From NCBI GenBank assembly GCA_021805775.1, contig JAJZED010000001.1, positions 84,250 through 148,249 on the forward strand: 64,000 nt of DNA. Reading direction: 5' to 3'. This stretch comes from a bacterium. GTDB taxonomy: Bacteria > Vulcanimicrobiota > Vulcanimicrobiia > Vulcanimicrobiales > Vulcanimicrobiaceae. Under the pieces are notes generated by a model. The model had not been told where the DNA came from. It saw nothing but the letters and a program-made list of their open reading frames with translations, and ran no database searches. Below, in pieces: positions 8,381 to 17,554 of the stretch. Each line of letters begins with the position of its first letter. The stretch's first letter is position 1. The position numbers were made by a program, and so were the translations under genes.

Positions 8381-11011
8381 ATGGCCTTCCTGAAAACTCT
8401 CTTCGACGCGAACGAACGCGATATCGCCCGCCTTCGCAAAACGGCGGTACAAGTCAATGGGTTCGAGGCGGAAATTGCGGCCCTCGACGACGAAGCGCTG
8501 CGCGGTAAAACGGCGGAGTTTCGTCAGCGTCTCGATCGCGGCGAGGAACTCGACCACCTGCTGCCCGAGGCATTCGCCGTTACGCGCGAGGCGGGGCGCC
8601 GCGTCTTGGGGATGCGCCATTTCGACGTCCAGATCATGGGCGGTCAGGTGCTCTACGAAGGGCGCATCGCCGAGATGCGGACCGGCGAGGGCAAGACGCT
8701 CGTTGCGACGTTGCCGGTCTACGCGCGTGCATTGGTCGGGCGAGGCGTTCACGTCGTTACGGTCAACGACTATCTTGCACGCCGCGACGCCGAATGGATG
8801 GGGCCGCTCTACCGTTCGCTCGGGCTCTCCGTCGGTATCGTGCAACACGGGCTCGAACCCGTCGAGCGCCGTGAAGTCTATGGCTGCGATATTACCTACG
8901 TTACGAATAACGAAGTCGGCTTCGATTACCTTCGCGATAATATGGCGTGGCAAAAAGAAGATCTCGTCCAACGCGATCTTTATTTTGCGCTCATCGACGA
9001 AGTCGATTCAATTCTCATCGACGAAGCGCGTACTCCTTTAATCATCAGCGGCCCATCGCAAGAGTCGACCGATCTCTATGGCAAATTCGCTCAGGTAATA
9101 CCTCGCCTGAAAAAAGGCGAAGATTATACGGTCGACGAGAAAGCTCATGCGGTGCCGGTCACAGAGTTGGGAGTCGCAAAAGTTGAAAAAATGCTCGGCA
9201 TTTCCAATTTGTACGATCAGCGGAATATCGAACTCGCCCATCAATTAAATGCCGGCTTAAAAGCGTGGAATCTCTTTCATCGCGACCAGCAATATATTCT
9301 TAAAGATGACGAAATCGTCATCGTCGACGAATTCACCGGGCGTCTCATGTACGGGCGTCGATATTCCGACGGTATCCATCAAGCAATTGAGGCAAAAGAA
9401 GGCATCAAAGTACGCGGCGAGGACCAAACGCTCGCCACGATTACCTTCCAGAATCTTTTCCGGCTCTACGGCCATCTCGCCGGCATGACCGGTACCGCGA
9501 AAACCGAAGAACGTGAGTTCCGCGAGATATACAAGCTCGATGTCGTCACGATTCCAACGAATATGCCGATGGTTCGTAGCGATTTCCCCGATATCGTTTT
9601 CAAGAGCGAAAAGGCGAAATTCGAGGCGGTAGTTAATGAAATCATCGCCGAACACGGCAAAGGGCGCCCGGTTCTGGTCGGTACGCGGTCGATCGAGAAA
9701 AGTGAATTGCTCGCTGGAAATTTGCGCCGAAAAGGCGTCGAGTGTAACGTTCTTAACGCGAAGTACCACGAGCAAGAAGCCGACATCATCAAAGATGCAG
9801 GCAGTTACGCGCAGGTGACGATCGCCACGAATATGGCCGGCCGCGGCACCGATATCAAACTCGGTGACGGCGTCGCCGAGATCGGCGGGCTGCATATCAT
9901 CGGCACGGAACGCCACGAATCGCGGCGAATCGACAACCAACTGCGCGGCCGTTCGGGGCGCCAAGGCGACCCGGGTTCGACGCGTTTCTATCTCTCGCTG
10001 GAAGACGAAGTCATGCGTCTCTTCGGCGGCGACCGCATGACGTCGATGATGGAGCGCGTGGGTTTCACCGATGAAGCCCCGATTGAATCGAAACTCGTCT
10101 CGCGCAGCATCGAGCACGCGCAAAAGCGAGTCGAGAACCATAACTACGAAATTCGTAAGCACGTTCTCGAATACGATGACGTGATGAACAAGCAGCGCGA
10201 AATTATCTATGCCGATCGGCGAGCTATCTTAGAAGGCACCTTCGATTCGCGTTCGTTCATGCTGCAAACGCTCTCCGCAAAAATAAACGAGTCGATCGAA
10301 AAGAATGTCGCGGAAAATGCGCACCCACGAGACTGGGATTTGCCCGAAGTTCTGAACGAACTCGATATCATTTTCCCCGTAAAACAGGGCGTGACGCTCG
10401 AAGAGCTTGGGCGCCACGATCGCGAGGGCATCCGCCGCTTGCTCGACGAGCGCGCGATCGCGGCATACGAAAAGAAAGAGGCCGAAGTCGGCCCCGATAT
10501 GATGCGGATCGTCGAACAACGGTTCTTGCTCTTGCCGATTATCGACCGCCAGTGGGTCGACCATCTCTACGTGATGGACCACCTCAAGAACGGCATCGGC
10601 CTGCGCGGCTACGGGCAGATCGATCCGCGCGTCGAGTACGAAAAAGAAGCGTTCGAGATCTTCGAAGATCTCAAGAATAATATCGCCGACGAAGCGATTA
10701 AGGCGCTCTTTCACGTGCAGATCGAATACGGCGAAGAGCAGCCCGGCGGAGCGCCGATATCGCTGCATGGTGGAGAGGGCGAGGCCGAGGGCGGCCACCT
10801 CTCGGAGCGCGATGTTGAGGCGTTGCTCGGACCGATGCCCGGAGGCCCGCGCCCGGAGCGCGAGCTGCGGACGAATTTGGCCGACGATGAACCGGCGAAG
10901 CCGAAGCATCGCGACCAACCGAAGGTCGGTCGCAACGATCTCTGCCCCTGCGGGAGCGGGAAAAAGTACAAGAAGTGCCACGGAGCCCCCGGAGCGGCCG
11001 CACTCAGCTAG
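8381..11011 (+). CDS. secA: Preprotein translocase ATPase SecA
   Basis: The motor that pushes unfolded preproteins through SecYEG. The 876-residue protein is full length: [14 protein letters not shown] (Walker A), [19 protein letters not shown] (Walker B and following), the preprotein cross-linking region, the second nucleotide domain with [14 protein letters not shown] and [17 protein letters not shown], and helical scaffold and wing domains. It ends in a SEC-C zinc-binding tail, [14 protein letters not shown], which binds SecB or ribosomes in other species. The ATG lies 6 bp after the kinase stop, with only a weak purine stretch (CGGAG) upstream. The convergent gene ends 8 bp beyond its stop, with no clear terminator between them. 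Confidence 0.98.
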   Translation: MAFLKTLFDANERDIARLRKTAVQVNGFEAEIAALDDEALRGKTAEFRQRLDRGEELDHLLPEAFAVTREAGRRVLGMRHFDVQIMGGQVLYEGRIAEMRTGEGKTLVATLPVYARALVGRGVHVVTVNDYLARRDAEWMGPLYRSLGLSVGIVQHGLEPVERREVYGCDITYVTNNEVGFDYLRDNMAWQKEDLVQRDLYFALIDEVDSILIDEARTPLIISGPSQESTDLYGKFAQVIPRLKKGEDYTVDEKAHAVPVTELGVAKVEKMLGISNLYDQRNIELAHQLNAGLKAWNLFHRDQQYILKDDEIVIVDEFTGRLMYGRRYSDGIHQAIEAKEGIKVRGEDQTLATITFQNLFRLYGHLAGMTGTAKTEEREFREIYKLDVVTIPTNMPMVRSDFPDIVFKSEKAKFEAVVNEIIAEHGKGRPVLVGTRSIEKSELLAGNLRRKGVECNVLNAKYHEQEADIIKDAGSYAQVTIATNMAGRGTDIKLGDGVAEIGGLHIIGTERHESRRIDNQLRGRSGRQGDPGSTRFYLSLEDEVMRLFGGDRMTSMMERVGFTDEAPIESKLVSRSIEHAQKRVENHNYEIRKHVLEYDDVMNKQREIIYADRRAILEGTFDSRSFMLQTLSAKINESIEKNVAENAHPRDWDLPEVLNELDIIFPVKQGVTLEELGRHDREGIRRLLDERAIAAYEKKEAEVGPDMMRIVEQRFLLLPIIDRQWVDHLYVMDHLKNGIGLRGYGQIDPRVEYEKEAFEIFEDLKNNIADEAIKALFHVQIEYGEEQPGGAPISLHGGEGEAEGGHLSERDVEALLGPMPGGPRPERELRTNLADDEPAKPKHRDQPKVGRNDLCPCGSGKKYKKCHGAPGAAALS

Positions 11012-11018
11012 ACCCGAT

Positions 11019-11924
11019 TCAGAGCCGCGTGTAGCGAACGCGCGGGTTGAGAATCGGCGGCGGCACCGGAATCGGTGCTCCGACCGGCTGCGGCGGGCTC
11101 TGCGTCGCGCCGTTAACGAGATCGCCGCCGAGATCGAGATTTCGCGCCGTGGCGCGTACGTCGACGCCCTGCCCATTCCGTGAAAACGTGGTCGCGATAT
11201 TCCCGCCGTTGCCGTCATCGACGTCGACCTGGAGCGATCCATCGGCGTTCCAGGTGATTTGCTCGCCGGGAAGCGAGAGGTTCTGGCCGCGAGCGAGCGG
11301 CGTCGTGCTCCCATTTTGCGAGATCGTTGCGCTGCCGTCGGCGCCGTAGGTGAGAACGCTGCTGCCGCCGTTGGTCGTGATACTCGCCGACGCGTTATAG
11401 GTGATGCCGCGAGCATCGGGGGCGCTCGGCGTTGTCGATATCGTGAATCCGCCGGGAACCGAATCGGAATCGAGAAGATCTCCGTGCCCCGACATCGAGT
11501 CCCAGGTGCCGCCGTAGTTTCCCGCGGCGCTCTGCCCCGAGAAGCTGAGATGGGGATCGCCCGTTGAGGAGCCGCCCGCGCTCGAGAAGTAGTTCTCGGG
11601 GGAGACGGGCACGTTTCCCCCTCCGCCCGGCATCCCGCCGCCCTCGAGCAAAGAGCCGAGCATGCCGATGAGCTGCATCAGCAGGTTTGAGATGCCCGCC
11701 AACGGGCCGGGCACCGTTGCGCTGCCGGTTCCGTTCTGCCCGGCGAGCGAGCCGAGGATGCCGCCGCCTTCGGAGAAGCCCGGGGGCAGAAAGCGGGCGA
11801 TGCCGTCATTCGATCCGGCGTTGCCGAAAGCGCCGGGATTCTCGATCGCTTGTAAGGGGTCGGCGAGCGAGGTGAGCCCGCCGAGAAAATTGGGCATCGT
11901 GGTGTGCGTGTTGAAATCGAGCAT
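11019..11924 (-). CDS. Hypothetical Gly-rich protein with GDPH (self-cleavage-type) domain
   Basis: The start at 11924 is chosen because a strong GGAGG lies about seven bases upstream of that ATG; a longer frame to 12032 would run into the prfB leader. The 301 residues form a Gly/Ser/Asn-rich protein without signal peptide or long hydrophobic helix. Residues 80-105 are hydrophobic then Gly-rich. GDPHLSFSG at 122-130 is followed by WDSMSGHGDLLDSDS and by beta-strand/turn segments rich in TNGGS and ADGS. GDPH is the cleavage site of metal-ion-inducible autocleavage domains (DUF1521, NopE1) and occurs in von Willebrand type D domains; membership here is inferred from motif and context. The function is unknown. 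Confidence 0.75.
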   Translation of the reverse strand: MLDFNTHTTMPNFLGGLTSLADPLQAIENPGAFGNAGSNDGIARFLPPGFSEGGGILGSLAGQNGTGSATVPGPLAGISNLLMQLIGMLGSLLEGGGMPGGGGNVPVSPENYFSSAGGSSTGDPHLSFSGQSAAGNYGGTWDSMSGHGDLLDSDSVPGGFTISTTPSAPDARGITYNASASITTNGGSSVLTYGADGSATISQNGSTTPLARGQNLSLPGEQITWNADGSLQVDVDDGNGGNIATTFSRNGQGVDVRATARNLDLGGDLVNGATQSPPQPVGAPIPVPPPILNPRVRYTRL

Positions 11925-12017
11925 GGTGCCTCCATCGAGTAGTGGTGCCTCTCGTTCACGCGTAAGCGGTACGTTGGAAAGGTGCCCGTGCAAAAATCGA
12001 GAAGCGACCGCGCCGCA

Positions 12018-13119
12018 ATGAGCCAAACGCAAAGAACCTCGATCTCCCTCTGCACCGCTCGTCTTGAGGGCCTCAAGGAGCGTCTTTGACTATGCGGGCA
12101 AGGCTCGCCGCGCTTCGGAACTCGACCAGCGGTCGCGCGAGGGAAGCTTCTGGGAGAACGCCGGCTCCGCTCAACGGACGATGAAAGATCTCGCCGATCT
12201 CCGCGAGGAGCTCGGCACGATGGATCGCATCGCCGCCGCGCTCGCCGATGCGCGCGAAATGCTCGACCTTTTCGGCGACGAAGATGACGCGCAGGCGGAG
12301 ATCGATCGGAGCGTCTCCCAGTGCGAGCGCGATCTCGACGAGTTGGAGATGGCGGCGAATTTCGACGGCGAGTTCGATAATCACGGCGCGATCGTCAGTA
12401 TTTTTGCCGGTGCGGGCGGCGTCGACGCCGCCGATTGGACGCAAATGCTTTTGCGGCTCTATCTGCGCTGGGCCGAGGGGCACGGCTTTCAAACGCAGCT
12501 CGTGGAAGAGTCGCCGGCGGAAGAAGCCGGCCTAAAATCGGTGACTTTTTTCGTGCGCGGGCGAAATGCATACGGAATGTTGGAAAGCGAGCGCGGCGTC
12601 CATCGCTTGGTCCGTCTCTCGCCTTTCGACCAAGCACATCGGCGCCATACCTCGTTTGCCGCCGTCGATGTGATTCCCGAGATCGCCGGCGAAGAGCATG
12701 GCGAAGTGATCGTTAAACCCGACGACGTGCGAATCGAAACCTTCAAATCCGGCGGCTCGGGCGGCCAGTACGTGAATAAAACCGAATCGGCGATTCGAAT
12801 TATCCACGAACCGACCGGCATCGTCGTGGCCTCGCAACAAGAGCGCTCGCAGGCACAGAACCGTGAGGTCGCCATGAATATATTGCGAGCGAAGTTGGTG
12901 CAGCGGGCGGCGCAAGAGCGCGACGAGCGCCTCTCTACACTGCGCGGCGAGCGGCAAGCCAATGAGTGGGGTTCGCAGATTCGTTCGTACGTGTTGCAGC
13001 CCTATCAGCTGGTAAAAGACCATCGTACCGATGTCGAAGTCGGCGACGCGCAACGCGTTCTCGACGGTGACATCGACGCGTTCATTTGGCCCTACCTGCA
13101 GACCAGAGGTTCGAAGTGA
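12018..13119 (+). CDS. prfB: Peptide chain release factor 2, made by +1 programmed frameshift
   Basis: Release factor 2 ends translation at UGA and UAA. The gene is split as in most bacteria: ATG 12018 opens a 23-codon zero frame ending at TGA 12087-12089, and the main frame continues from GAC at 12088. Joining 12018-12086 to 12088-13119 gives about 366 residues, the normal length. The main part has the stop-codon-reading SPF motif (RLSPFDQAHRR) and the catalytic GGQ loop (GGSGGQYVNKTESAIR). SPF rather than PxT identifies RF2, not RF1. If the shift is ignored, the frame can only be called from a TTG inside the leader, which gives a wrong N-terminus. Confidence 0.96.
12075..12090 (+). promoter_or_regulatory. 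RF2 autoregulatory +1 frameshift signal
   Basis: The sequence holds an internal Shine-Dalgarno-like AAGGAG at 12075-12080, three bases (CGT), then CTT TGA C at 12084-12090. This is the classic prfB arrangement. When RF2 is scarce the ribosome pauses at the in-frame UGA, the upstream anti-SD pairing tenses it, and the peptidyl-tRNA slips from CUU to UUU. RF2 thus represses its own synthesis. Confidence 0.95.
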
Positions 13120-14477
13120 GTCGCGAAAGCGGACGCGTCGATTGGTGGCCTTGGGCGGCGTCCGCCCTTTACGTCGCCATCTTTACCGCACTTGGAGTCT
13201 GGCGCTACGCGGCGCATGGAGATCTCGTCGACCAGGGTGTCTTTTCGCAGATCGCCGCCTCCGCGTTTGGATGCTTCTGCAGCCCGCTCTACGGCAGCCA
13301 ATGGGCGCATCATTTCTCGCCGATCCTTTACCTCGTCGGCGCGTTCATGCGCATATTCCCGGCCTCCATGACGCTTGTCGTCATCCAGGCAATTGCCGGA
13401 TCGCTCTTCCCGCCTGCCGTATATGCATTGGTCGCGCGGGCGACGGACCGAAAAACCGCACGCATGGCGACCGCAGTCGCGTTTCTGTATCCGCCGCTTG
13501 CCGGAGCGCTCTTTGGTGATTTTTACGAAAATGCGTTTGCGCCCGCGGCCGTCGCATGGTTGTTGTATGCCTTTGAATGCGGAAATGCGTGGGGAGTTGC
13601 CCTCCTAACGCTGGTCACGCTTTCGATCAAAGAGGATCAAGCCTTTTTCTTGGCTGCGGGTGGCGTACTTGGTTTCTTGCGCTACGCAAACGACCGGCGT
13701 CGTGCGACGATGGCCATTGCCGTGAGTATCGTCGCGATCGTCGTCGCGGCGACGTACCTGCTCGTCATTCAACCGCACGCGCCGGGCGGCGATCCGCATT
13801 GGAGACAACGCTTCTTTGCGTGGAATGCGACGAACTTTCGTGCGCTCTTCCCTGAAGGAATCGCAGCGCGGGCGGGCTTCATACTGCTCGCGTTCGCGCC
13901 GCTGCTCTTTCTGCCTTTTCGCACTCCGGTCGCGTTCGTTGCCGTTTTGCCGCTCGCCGAGTCGCTCGTCAGTACCTCGCCCGTTACGTATACGATCGGG
14001 CAACATTACGCGGAAGCGTGGATCGGTTATGTATTTTATGCATTCGCAGTGGAAGTACGTCGGCTATTTACGCAGGACGCCAAGCGCCTGCGACGCTTGC
14101 TCGTCGCATGCATCGGACTTTGTATACTAGAGGTTGCGATTGCCGATCCGCTGCATCCGGGAATGCTACACGTTCCTGCGGCTCGAGACGCGGCGCTCGA
14201 CCGCTTTCTTCGGTCGCTTCCGCCGAACATCGATGTCGCAACGCAGGAAGAGGCCTACACGCATCTTGCGGCGACCGACGCGCGTGCAACGCTGCTGCCC
14301 GAATCTCCGAGCCAGAGGGTTCATGCGTGCTACATTCTCATAGATCGTGATTTTCCCGCGTCGCCGCGCCTTCGGGAATATGGCGCTTCCGTGCGAGTCC
14401 TCGTAGCCCAACATACGTATCGGCTTCTACGCCGATCTGGAGGAATCGAGCTGTACCAACGCGTCGGCTGCCGCTGA
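13116..14477 (+). CDS. DUF2079 family polytopic membrane protein
   Basis: GTG 13116 overlaps the prfB stop (GTGA) and has AGAGG upstream, so it is preferred to an ATG inside prfB. The 453-residue protein has about eight to ten hydrophobic helices in its first 330 residues and a soluble C-terminal part. HGDLVDQGVFSQ near the start and GSQWAHHFSPILYLVGAF match the DUF2079 family (D-Q-G..., H-FSP), predicted membrane proteins related to GT-C glycosyltransferases. The conserved aspartate and histidines face the extracytoplasmic side in that fold. The substrate is unknown. Its last 51 bp overlap the convergent glycosyltransferase gene. Confidence 0.85.
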   Translation: MSRESGRVDWWPWAASALYVAIFTALGVWRYAAHGDLVDQGVFSQIAASAFGCFCSPLYGSQWAHHFSPILYLVGAFMRIFPASMTLVVIQAIAGSLFPPAVYALVARATDRKTARMATAVAFLYPPLAGALFGDFYENAFAPAAVAWLLYAFECGNAWGVALLTLVTLSIKEDQAFFLAAGGVLGFLRYANDRRRATMAIAVSIVAIVVAATYLLVIQPHAPGGDPHWRQRFFAWNATNFRALFPEGIAARAGFILLAFAPLLFLPFRTPVAFVAVLPLAESLVSTSPVTYTIGQHYAEAWIGYVFYAFAVEVRRLFTQDAKRLRRLLVACIGLCILEVAIADPLHPGMLHVPAARDAALDRFLRSLPPNIDVATQEEAYTHLAATDARATLLPESPSQRVHACYILIDRDFPASPRLREYGASVRVLVAQHTYRLLRRSGGIELYQRVGCR

Positions 14478-15410
14478 ACTCCACGCACCCGTGCCACGAA
14501 CGACCTCGCACGGCGCGGCCCACGGTCGCCAGCGGGCTTGCTGAAGCTCGAAATCGGGGCGAGTTTGGAAGACCGCGACGCACGGTGTGCCGAGCATGCC
14601 GGCGACGTGGATCGCTCCGGAATCGGGAGCGACGAGTACCTCGCTTTCGGCGATCGCGGCGATCCACGGCTGTAGCTCCGCGAACCATTCGATCCCACCG
14701 AGCCCCTCCGCGAGCGCCGATATCTGCTCGCGTTCGGCAAGCGGTGCGAATAGGCGGATCGCTTCGAAGCGCGCGTTCGCTCGATCGAGAAAGGTGCGTA
14801 CCTCGGTAACCGTCATTCCAAGCCGCTCCCATTTCGACGTGAGTTGCACGGCGATGCCGCGAGGCGGCGACGTTTCGCGAGTGAGAATGAGGTTGCGCAG
14901 TGCCGCCGCGTCATGCGTGGGTCGAGCCTCCGACGTAAGCAGCGATGCGCCCAGCGAGAAGAGCACCTCGCATTCGTGCGGCGCTCGTGGATCGAGCCCC
15001 GCGCTGCGGTAGATCGCCTGCGTGAGAAGCGAACGCACCCAGAGCGTTTTCAGCGGTTTTCCCCAACCGTTCTGGAAACCGATGCGATGCGGTGCGCGGA
15101 GCGCGGCGGCGAGGCGATAGCCGGCCGGGTCTTCGGTGGCGACGAGGACGTGGGAGTAGCGGTTCGGCTGCAGCTCCGAGGCGAATGCGGCGATCGCCGC
15201 CCGATTGGCGGCGCTCTCGTCCCGCTGGGCGAACGGAGCGACGAACGTGCGTCGGATGGCATCCGGCGCGAAGAGATCGCGAGCCGTCGGCGACAGGACG
15301 AGGTCGGTCGGAACGCCGGCTTCGCGCAGCGCAAGGAGCAACGGAGCGAGCGCCAGCGTATCGCCGAGGGCGTCGAGGCGGACGATGAGGGCCGATGAGG
15401 AATCAGTCAC
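14427..15410 (-). CDS. Glycosyltransferase family 9 (heptosyltransferase-like)
   Basis: A 327-residue GT-B enzyme of the ADP-heptose:LPS heptosyltransferase family. It begins with IVRLDALGDTLALAPLLLALRE, has RIGFQNGWGKPLKTLWV in the middle, and in the donor-binding half VAPDSGAIHVAGMLGTPCVAVF, the usual APDSG-x-H motif. This family builds LPS core or other surface glycans from activated heptose, so it supports a diderm envelope. The donor and acceptor cannot be read from the sequence. Convergent with the DUF2079 gene and divergent from the YbjQ-like gene. Confidence 0.88.
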   Translation of the reverse strand: MTDSSSALIVRLDALGDTLALAPLLLALREAGVPTDLVLSPTARDLFAPDAIRRTFVAPFAQRDESAANRAAIAAFASELQPNRYSHVLVATEDPAGYRLAAALRAPHRIGFQNGWGKPLKTLWVRSLLTQAIYRSAGLDPRAPHECEVLFSLGASLLTSEARPTHDAAALRNLILTRETSPPRGIAVQLTSKWERLGMTVTEVRTFLDRANARFEAIRLFAPLAEREQISALAEGLGGIEWFAELQPWIAAIAESEVLVAPDSGAIHVAGMLGTPCVAVFQTRPDFELQQARWRPWAAPCEVVRGTGAWSSAAADALVQLDSSRSA

Positions 15411-15418
15411 GCCGAGCT

Positions 15419-15760
15419 ATGCTTGCGCGCGAGAATCTCGTTACCTTCGCCGAGTTCCCCGGGCGGCGCGTCGCCCGGCGCTTTGGGTATGTCTCGGGGA
15501 AGGCCGAACAGCCGCAGAACCGACTACGCTCCACCTTCCGCAGCATCGGGATGCTCGTCGGGCTCGCCCCGGTGGAACTGGTAAGCGATGCGGAGCGCCT
15601 GCGCGCGGAGGCGCTCGAACACCTGCGCGAACGCGCGGAACGCGTCGGTGCAAATGCGGTTCTTGGCCTGCAATTTCACGTGAGCGAACGTCCCGACGGG
15701 TCCTGCGTCGTCATCGCATTCGGCGAGGCGGTGCGCGTGGTACGCGAGGAGAGAACGTGA
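15419..15760 (+). CDS. YbjQ/UPF0145-like protein
   Basis: A small cytosolic protein of 113 residues from ATG 15419. The family usually starts with a strand, a Gly-rich turn and a long helix. Here this reads as LVTFAEFPGRRVARRFGYVSG, then a helix with RLRAEALEHLRERAERVGANAVLGLQF. That last phrase matches the family signature A...GANAVvgl. UPF0145 proteins form pentamers and have been called heavy-metal-binding without firm proof. A second start at 15395 would overlap the divergent gene's start. The stop overlaps the following GTG (GTGA), so it is coupled to the DNA glycosylase. Confidence 0.75.
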   Translation: MLARENLVTFAEFPGRRVARRFGYVSGKAEQPQNRLRSTFRSIGMLVGLAPVELVSDAERLRAEALEHLRERAERVGANAVLGLQFHVSERPDGSCVVIAFGEAVRVVREERT

Positions 15761-16440
15761 GCTTGGAGGAGCGCGCGCGCCGCGAACGAGCGTTGCAACT
15801 TGCCGCCGCACGCGCGAGTGCTTGCCGTGCCTGTGCCATCGGTGCGCAACGGCGCAACAACGTCTATGGCGAAGGCGATCCGCTCGCCGATCTCATGCTC
15901 GTCGGCGAGGGCCCCGGCGATACCGAGGACCGGCTGGGTCGCCCCTTTGTCGGGCGTGCGGGCGAGTTGTTGGAGAAGATGCTCGCGGCGATCGCGCTCG
16001 CGCGCGAAGACGTCTACATCGCCAACACGGTGAAGTGCCGCCCGACCTCTCAGGGCGAGCGCGGCCTCAAAAACCGCGCGCCCGATCCGGCGGAGATGGC
16101 GAATTGCCGCCCGTTCCTCGACGAGCAGATCGAGATCATTCGGCCGCGCGTCCTGCTTGCGCTCGGCGCCCCGGCGGCAAAATCGTTCCTCGGGGCGAGC
16201 TATGCGATCACCAAACAGCGAGGACGTTGGGAGCGTGGGCCGCTCGATATTCCGTTGCTCGTGACGTTCCATCCCGCCTACGTTCTGCGCCAGACCGGCG
16301 GGGAACTCACTGCGGTGAAGCGGCTGGTCTGGGACGATCTCAAGGCGGTTCGGACGCGGATCGACGAACTCGCGGCGCAGAACCAAGCGGTGGCTGCGCG
16401 CCAGGTAGGGCTCTTCGAGGCCGACCGCGTGGTAGAGTGA
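15757..16440 (+). CDS. Family 4 uracil-DNA glycosylase (4Fe-4S)
   Basis: Removes uracil from DNA after cytosine deamination or dUTP misincorporation. From GTG 15757 (overlapping the previous stop) it has 227 residues. Cysteines 23, 26, 94 and 117 (CRACAIG, VKCRPT, NCRPF) match the four cluster ligands. Motif 1 is GEGPGDTED (50-58), where family 4 normally has GEAPG-x-x-E, followed by GRPFVGRAGELL. The minor-groove loop is FHPAYVLR with His172. All features are intact. The frame is open upstream to 15205, but only the GTG fits the family N-terminus. Confidence 0.93.
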   Translation: MSLEERARRERALQLAAARASACRACAIGAQRRNNVYGEGDPLADLMLVGEGPGDTEDRLGRPFVGRAGELLEKMLAAIALAREDVYIANTVKCRPTSQGERGLKNRAPDPAEMANCRPFLDEQIEIIRPRVLLALGAPAAKSFLGASYAITKQRGRWERGPLDIPLLVTFHPAYVLRQTGGELTAVKRLVWDDLKAVRTRIDELAAQNQAVAARQVGLFEADRVVE

Positions 16441-16445
16441 GAGCC

Positions 16446-17537
16446 ATGTATCGCGATCCGAAAGCGATCTGGCTGCGCGAGGTCGTCGGGCGCGCCGGAT
16501 TTGCAACCCCCGAAGAGTTCATCTCGACCTTCGAACTCAAGCCCTACCGCATCGAGCAACTCTATCGGGCGGCGATGCGCGAATTGCTCGGCGGTGTTGA
16601 CGAAGTGACCACGCTGCCGCTCGATTTACGCGCGCGCTTAAGCGAACGCGGCCTCCGATTCTCCAGCGTCGAACCGGTCGTCGTACAGCGCTCGCAGGAT
16701 CGCCAGACGAGTAAAGCGCTGCTCGGGCTACGCGACGGAAAGCAAGTCGAAGCGGTGCTGATGGAGCATCGCGAGGGGCGAACGACGGTCTGCATCTCCT
16801 CGCAGGCGGGCTGTGCTTTTGCCTGTGCCTTCTGTTCGACCGGGCAGGCCGGCTTTTCGCGGCATCTCACGGCAACCGAGATCGTCGATCAAGCCCGTTT
16901 CTTTGCGCGCGAACTCCGAGAGCGCGGCAGGAAAATCACCAACATCGTGTTCATGGGCATGGGCGAACCGTTTCATAATTACGATGCGGTGATGGAGGCC
17001 GTTGCGCTGTTGCACGATCCCAACGGAATGGGAATCGGCCATCGGCACATCACGATATCAACCGTGGGATGGGTCGATCGAATCGAAGATTTCACCAACG
17101 AGCACCTCCAGGTCAACCTCGCGATCTCCCTGCACGCCCCCGACGACGCGACGCGCGGATCGATCATGCCGGTCAATCGGCGGCACGATATCGGGGAATT
17201 AATGGCGGCGTGCGAACGCTACGTCGCGGCGACGAAACGCAAGGTGTTCTTCGAATACGTGATGCTCGCCGGAACCAACGACAGCGACCAGCATGCGCGA
17301 GCGCTCGCCGCGTTGATGCGCGGGCACCTCTATCACGTGAATTTGATTCCCTACAATGCGACGCCCGATGCGCCGTTCCAAGGCAGCAGCGACGAACGCA
17401 TCTGGAGCTTCGCGAAGATTCTCGAAGATGCCGGCGTCCCATCGACGGTCCGGCATAATATGGGAACCGACATCGCGGCGGCCTGCGGGCAACTACGCGC
17501 GGAGACGCAACCGAAAGCGCATGCTGCGATAATATGA
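16446..17537 (+). CDS. rlmN: Dual-specificity 23S rRNA/tRNA adenine C2-methyltransferase RlmN
   Basis: A radical-SAM methylsynthase that puts a C2 methyl on A2503 of 23S rRNA and A37 of some tRNAs. The 363 residues begin with an N-terminal helical domain. The radical-SAM cysteines are 123, 127 and 130 (GCAFACAFC), followed by GQAGFSRHLTATEIVDQ. MGMGEPFHNYD and ISTVGW, the usual nucleotide-binding stretches, come next, then LAISLHAPDD. The mechanistic cysteine is Cys347 in AAACGQLR. The ATG follows the glycosylase stop by 5 bp, so it belongs to the same operon as 15419-16440. Confidence 0.95.
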   Translation: MYRDPKAIWLREVVGRAGFATPEEFISTFELKPYRIEQLYRAAMRELLGGVDEVTTLPLDLRARLSERGLRFSSVEPVVVQRSQDRQTSKALLGLRDGKQVEAVLMEHREGRTTVCISSQAGCAFACAFCSTGQAGFSRHLTATEIVDQARFFARELRERGRKITNIVFMGMGEPFHNYDAVMEAVALLHDPNGMGIGHRHITISTVGWVDRIEDFTNEHLQVNLAISLHAPDDATRGSIMPVNRRHDIGELMAACERYVAATKRKVFFEYVMLAGTNDSDQHARALAALMRGHLYHVNLIPYNATPDAPFQGSSDERIWSFAKILEDAGVPSTVRHNMGTDIAAACGQLRAETQPKAHAAII

Positions 17538-17554
17538 GAGACTAGGAAGCCAAC

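Noticed and set aside
12018-12090. prfB as a frameshifted pseudogene or sequencing error
   Set aside because: The shift site, internal Shine-Dalgarno and leader match the conserved RF2 regulatory arrangement, and the main frame is intact.
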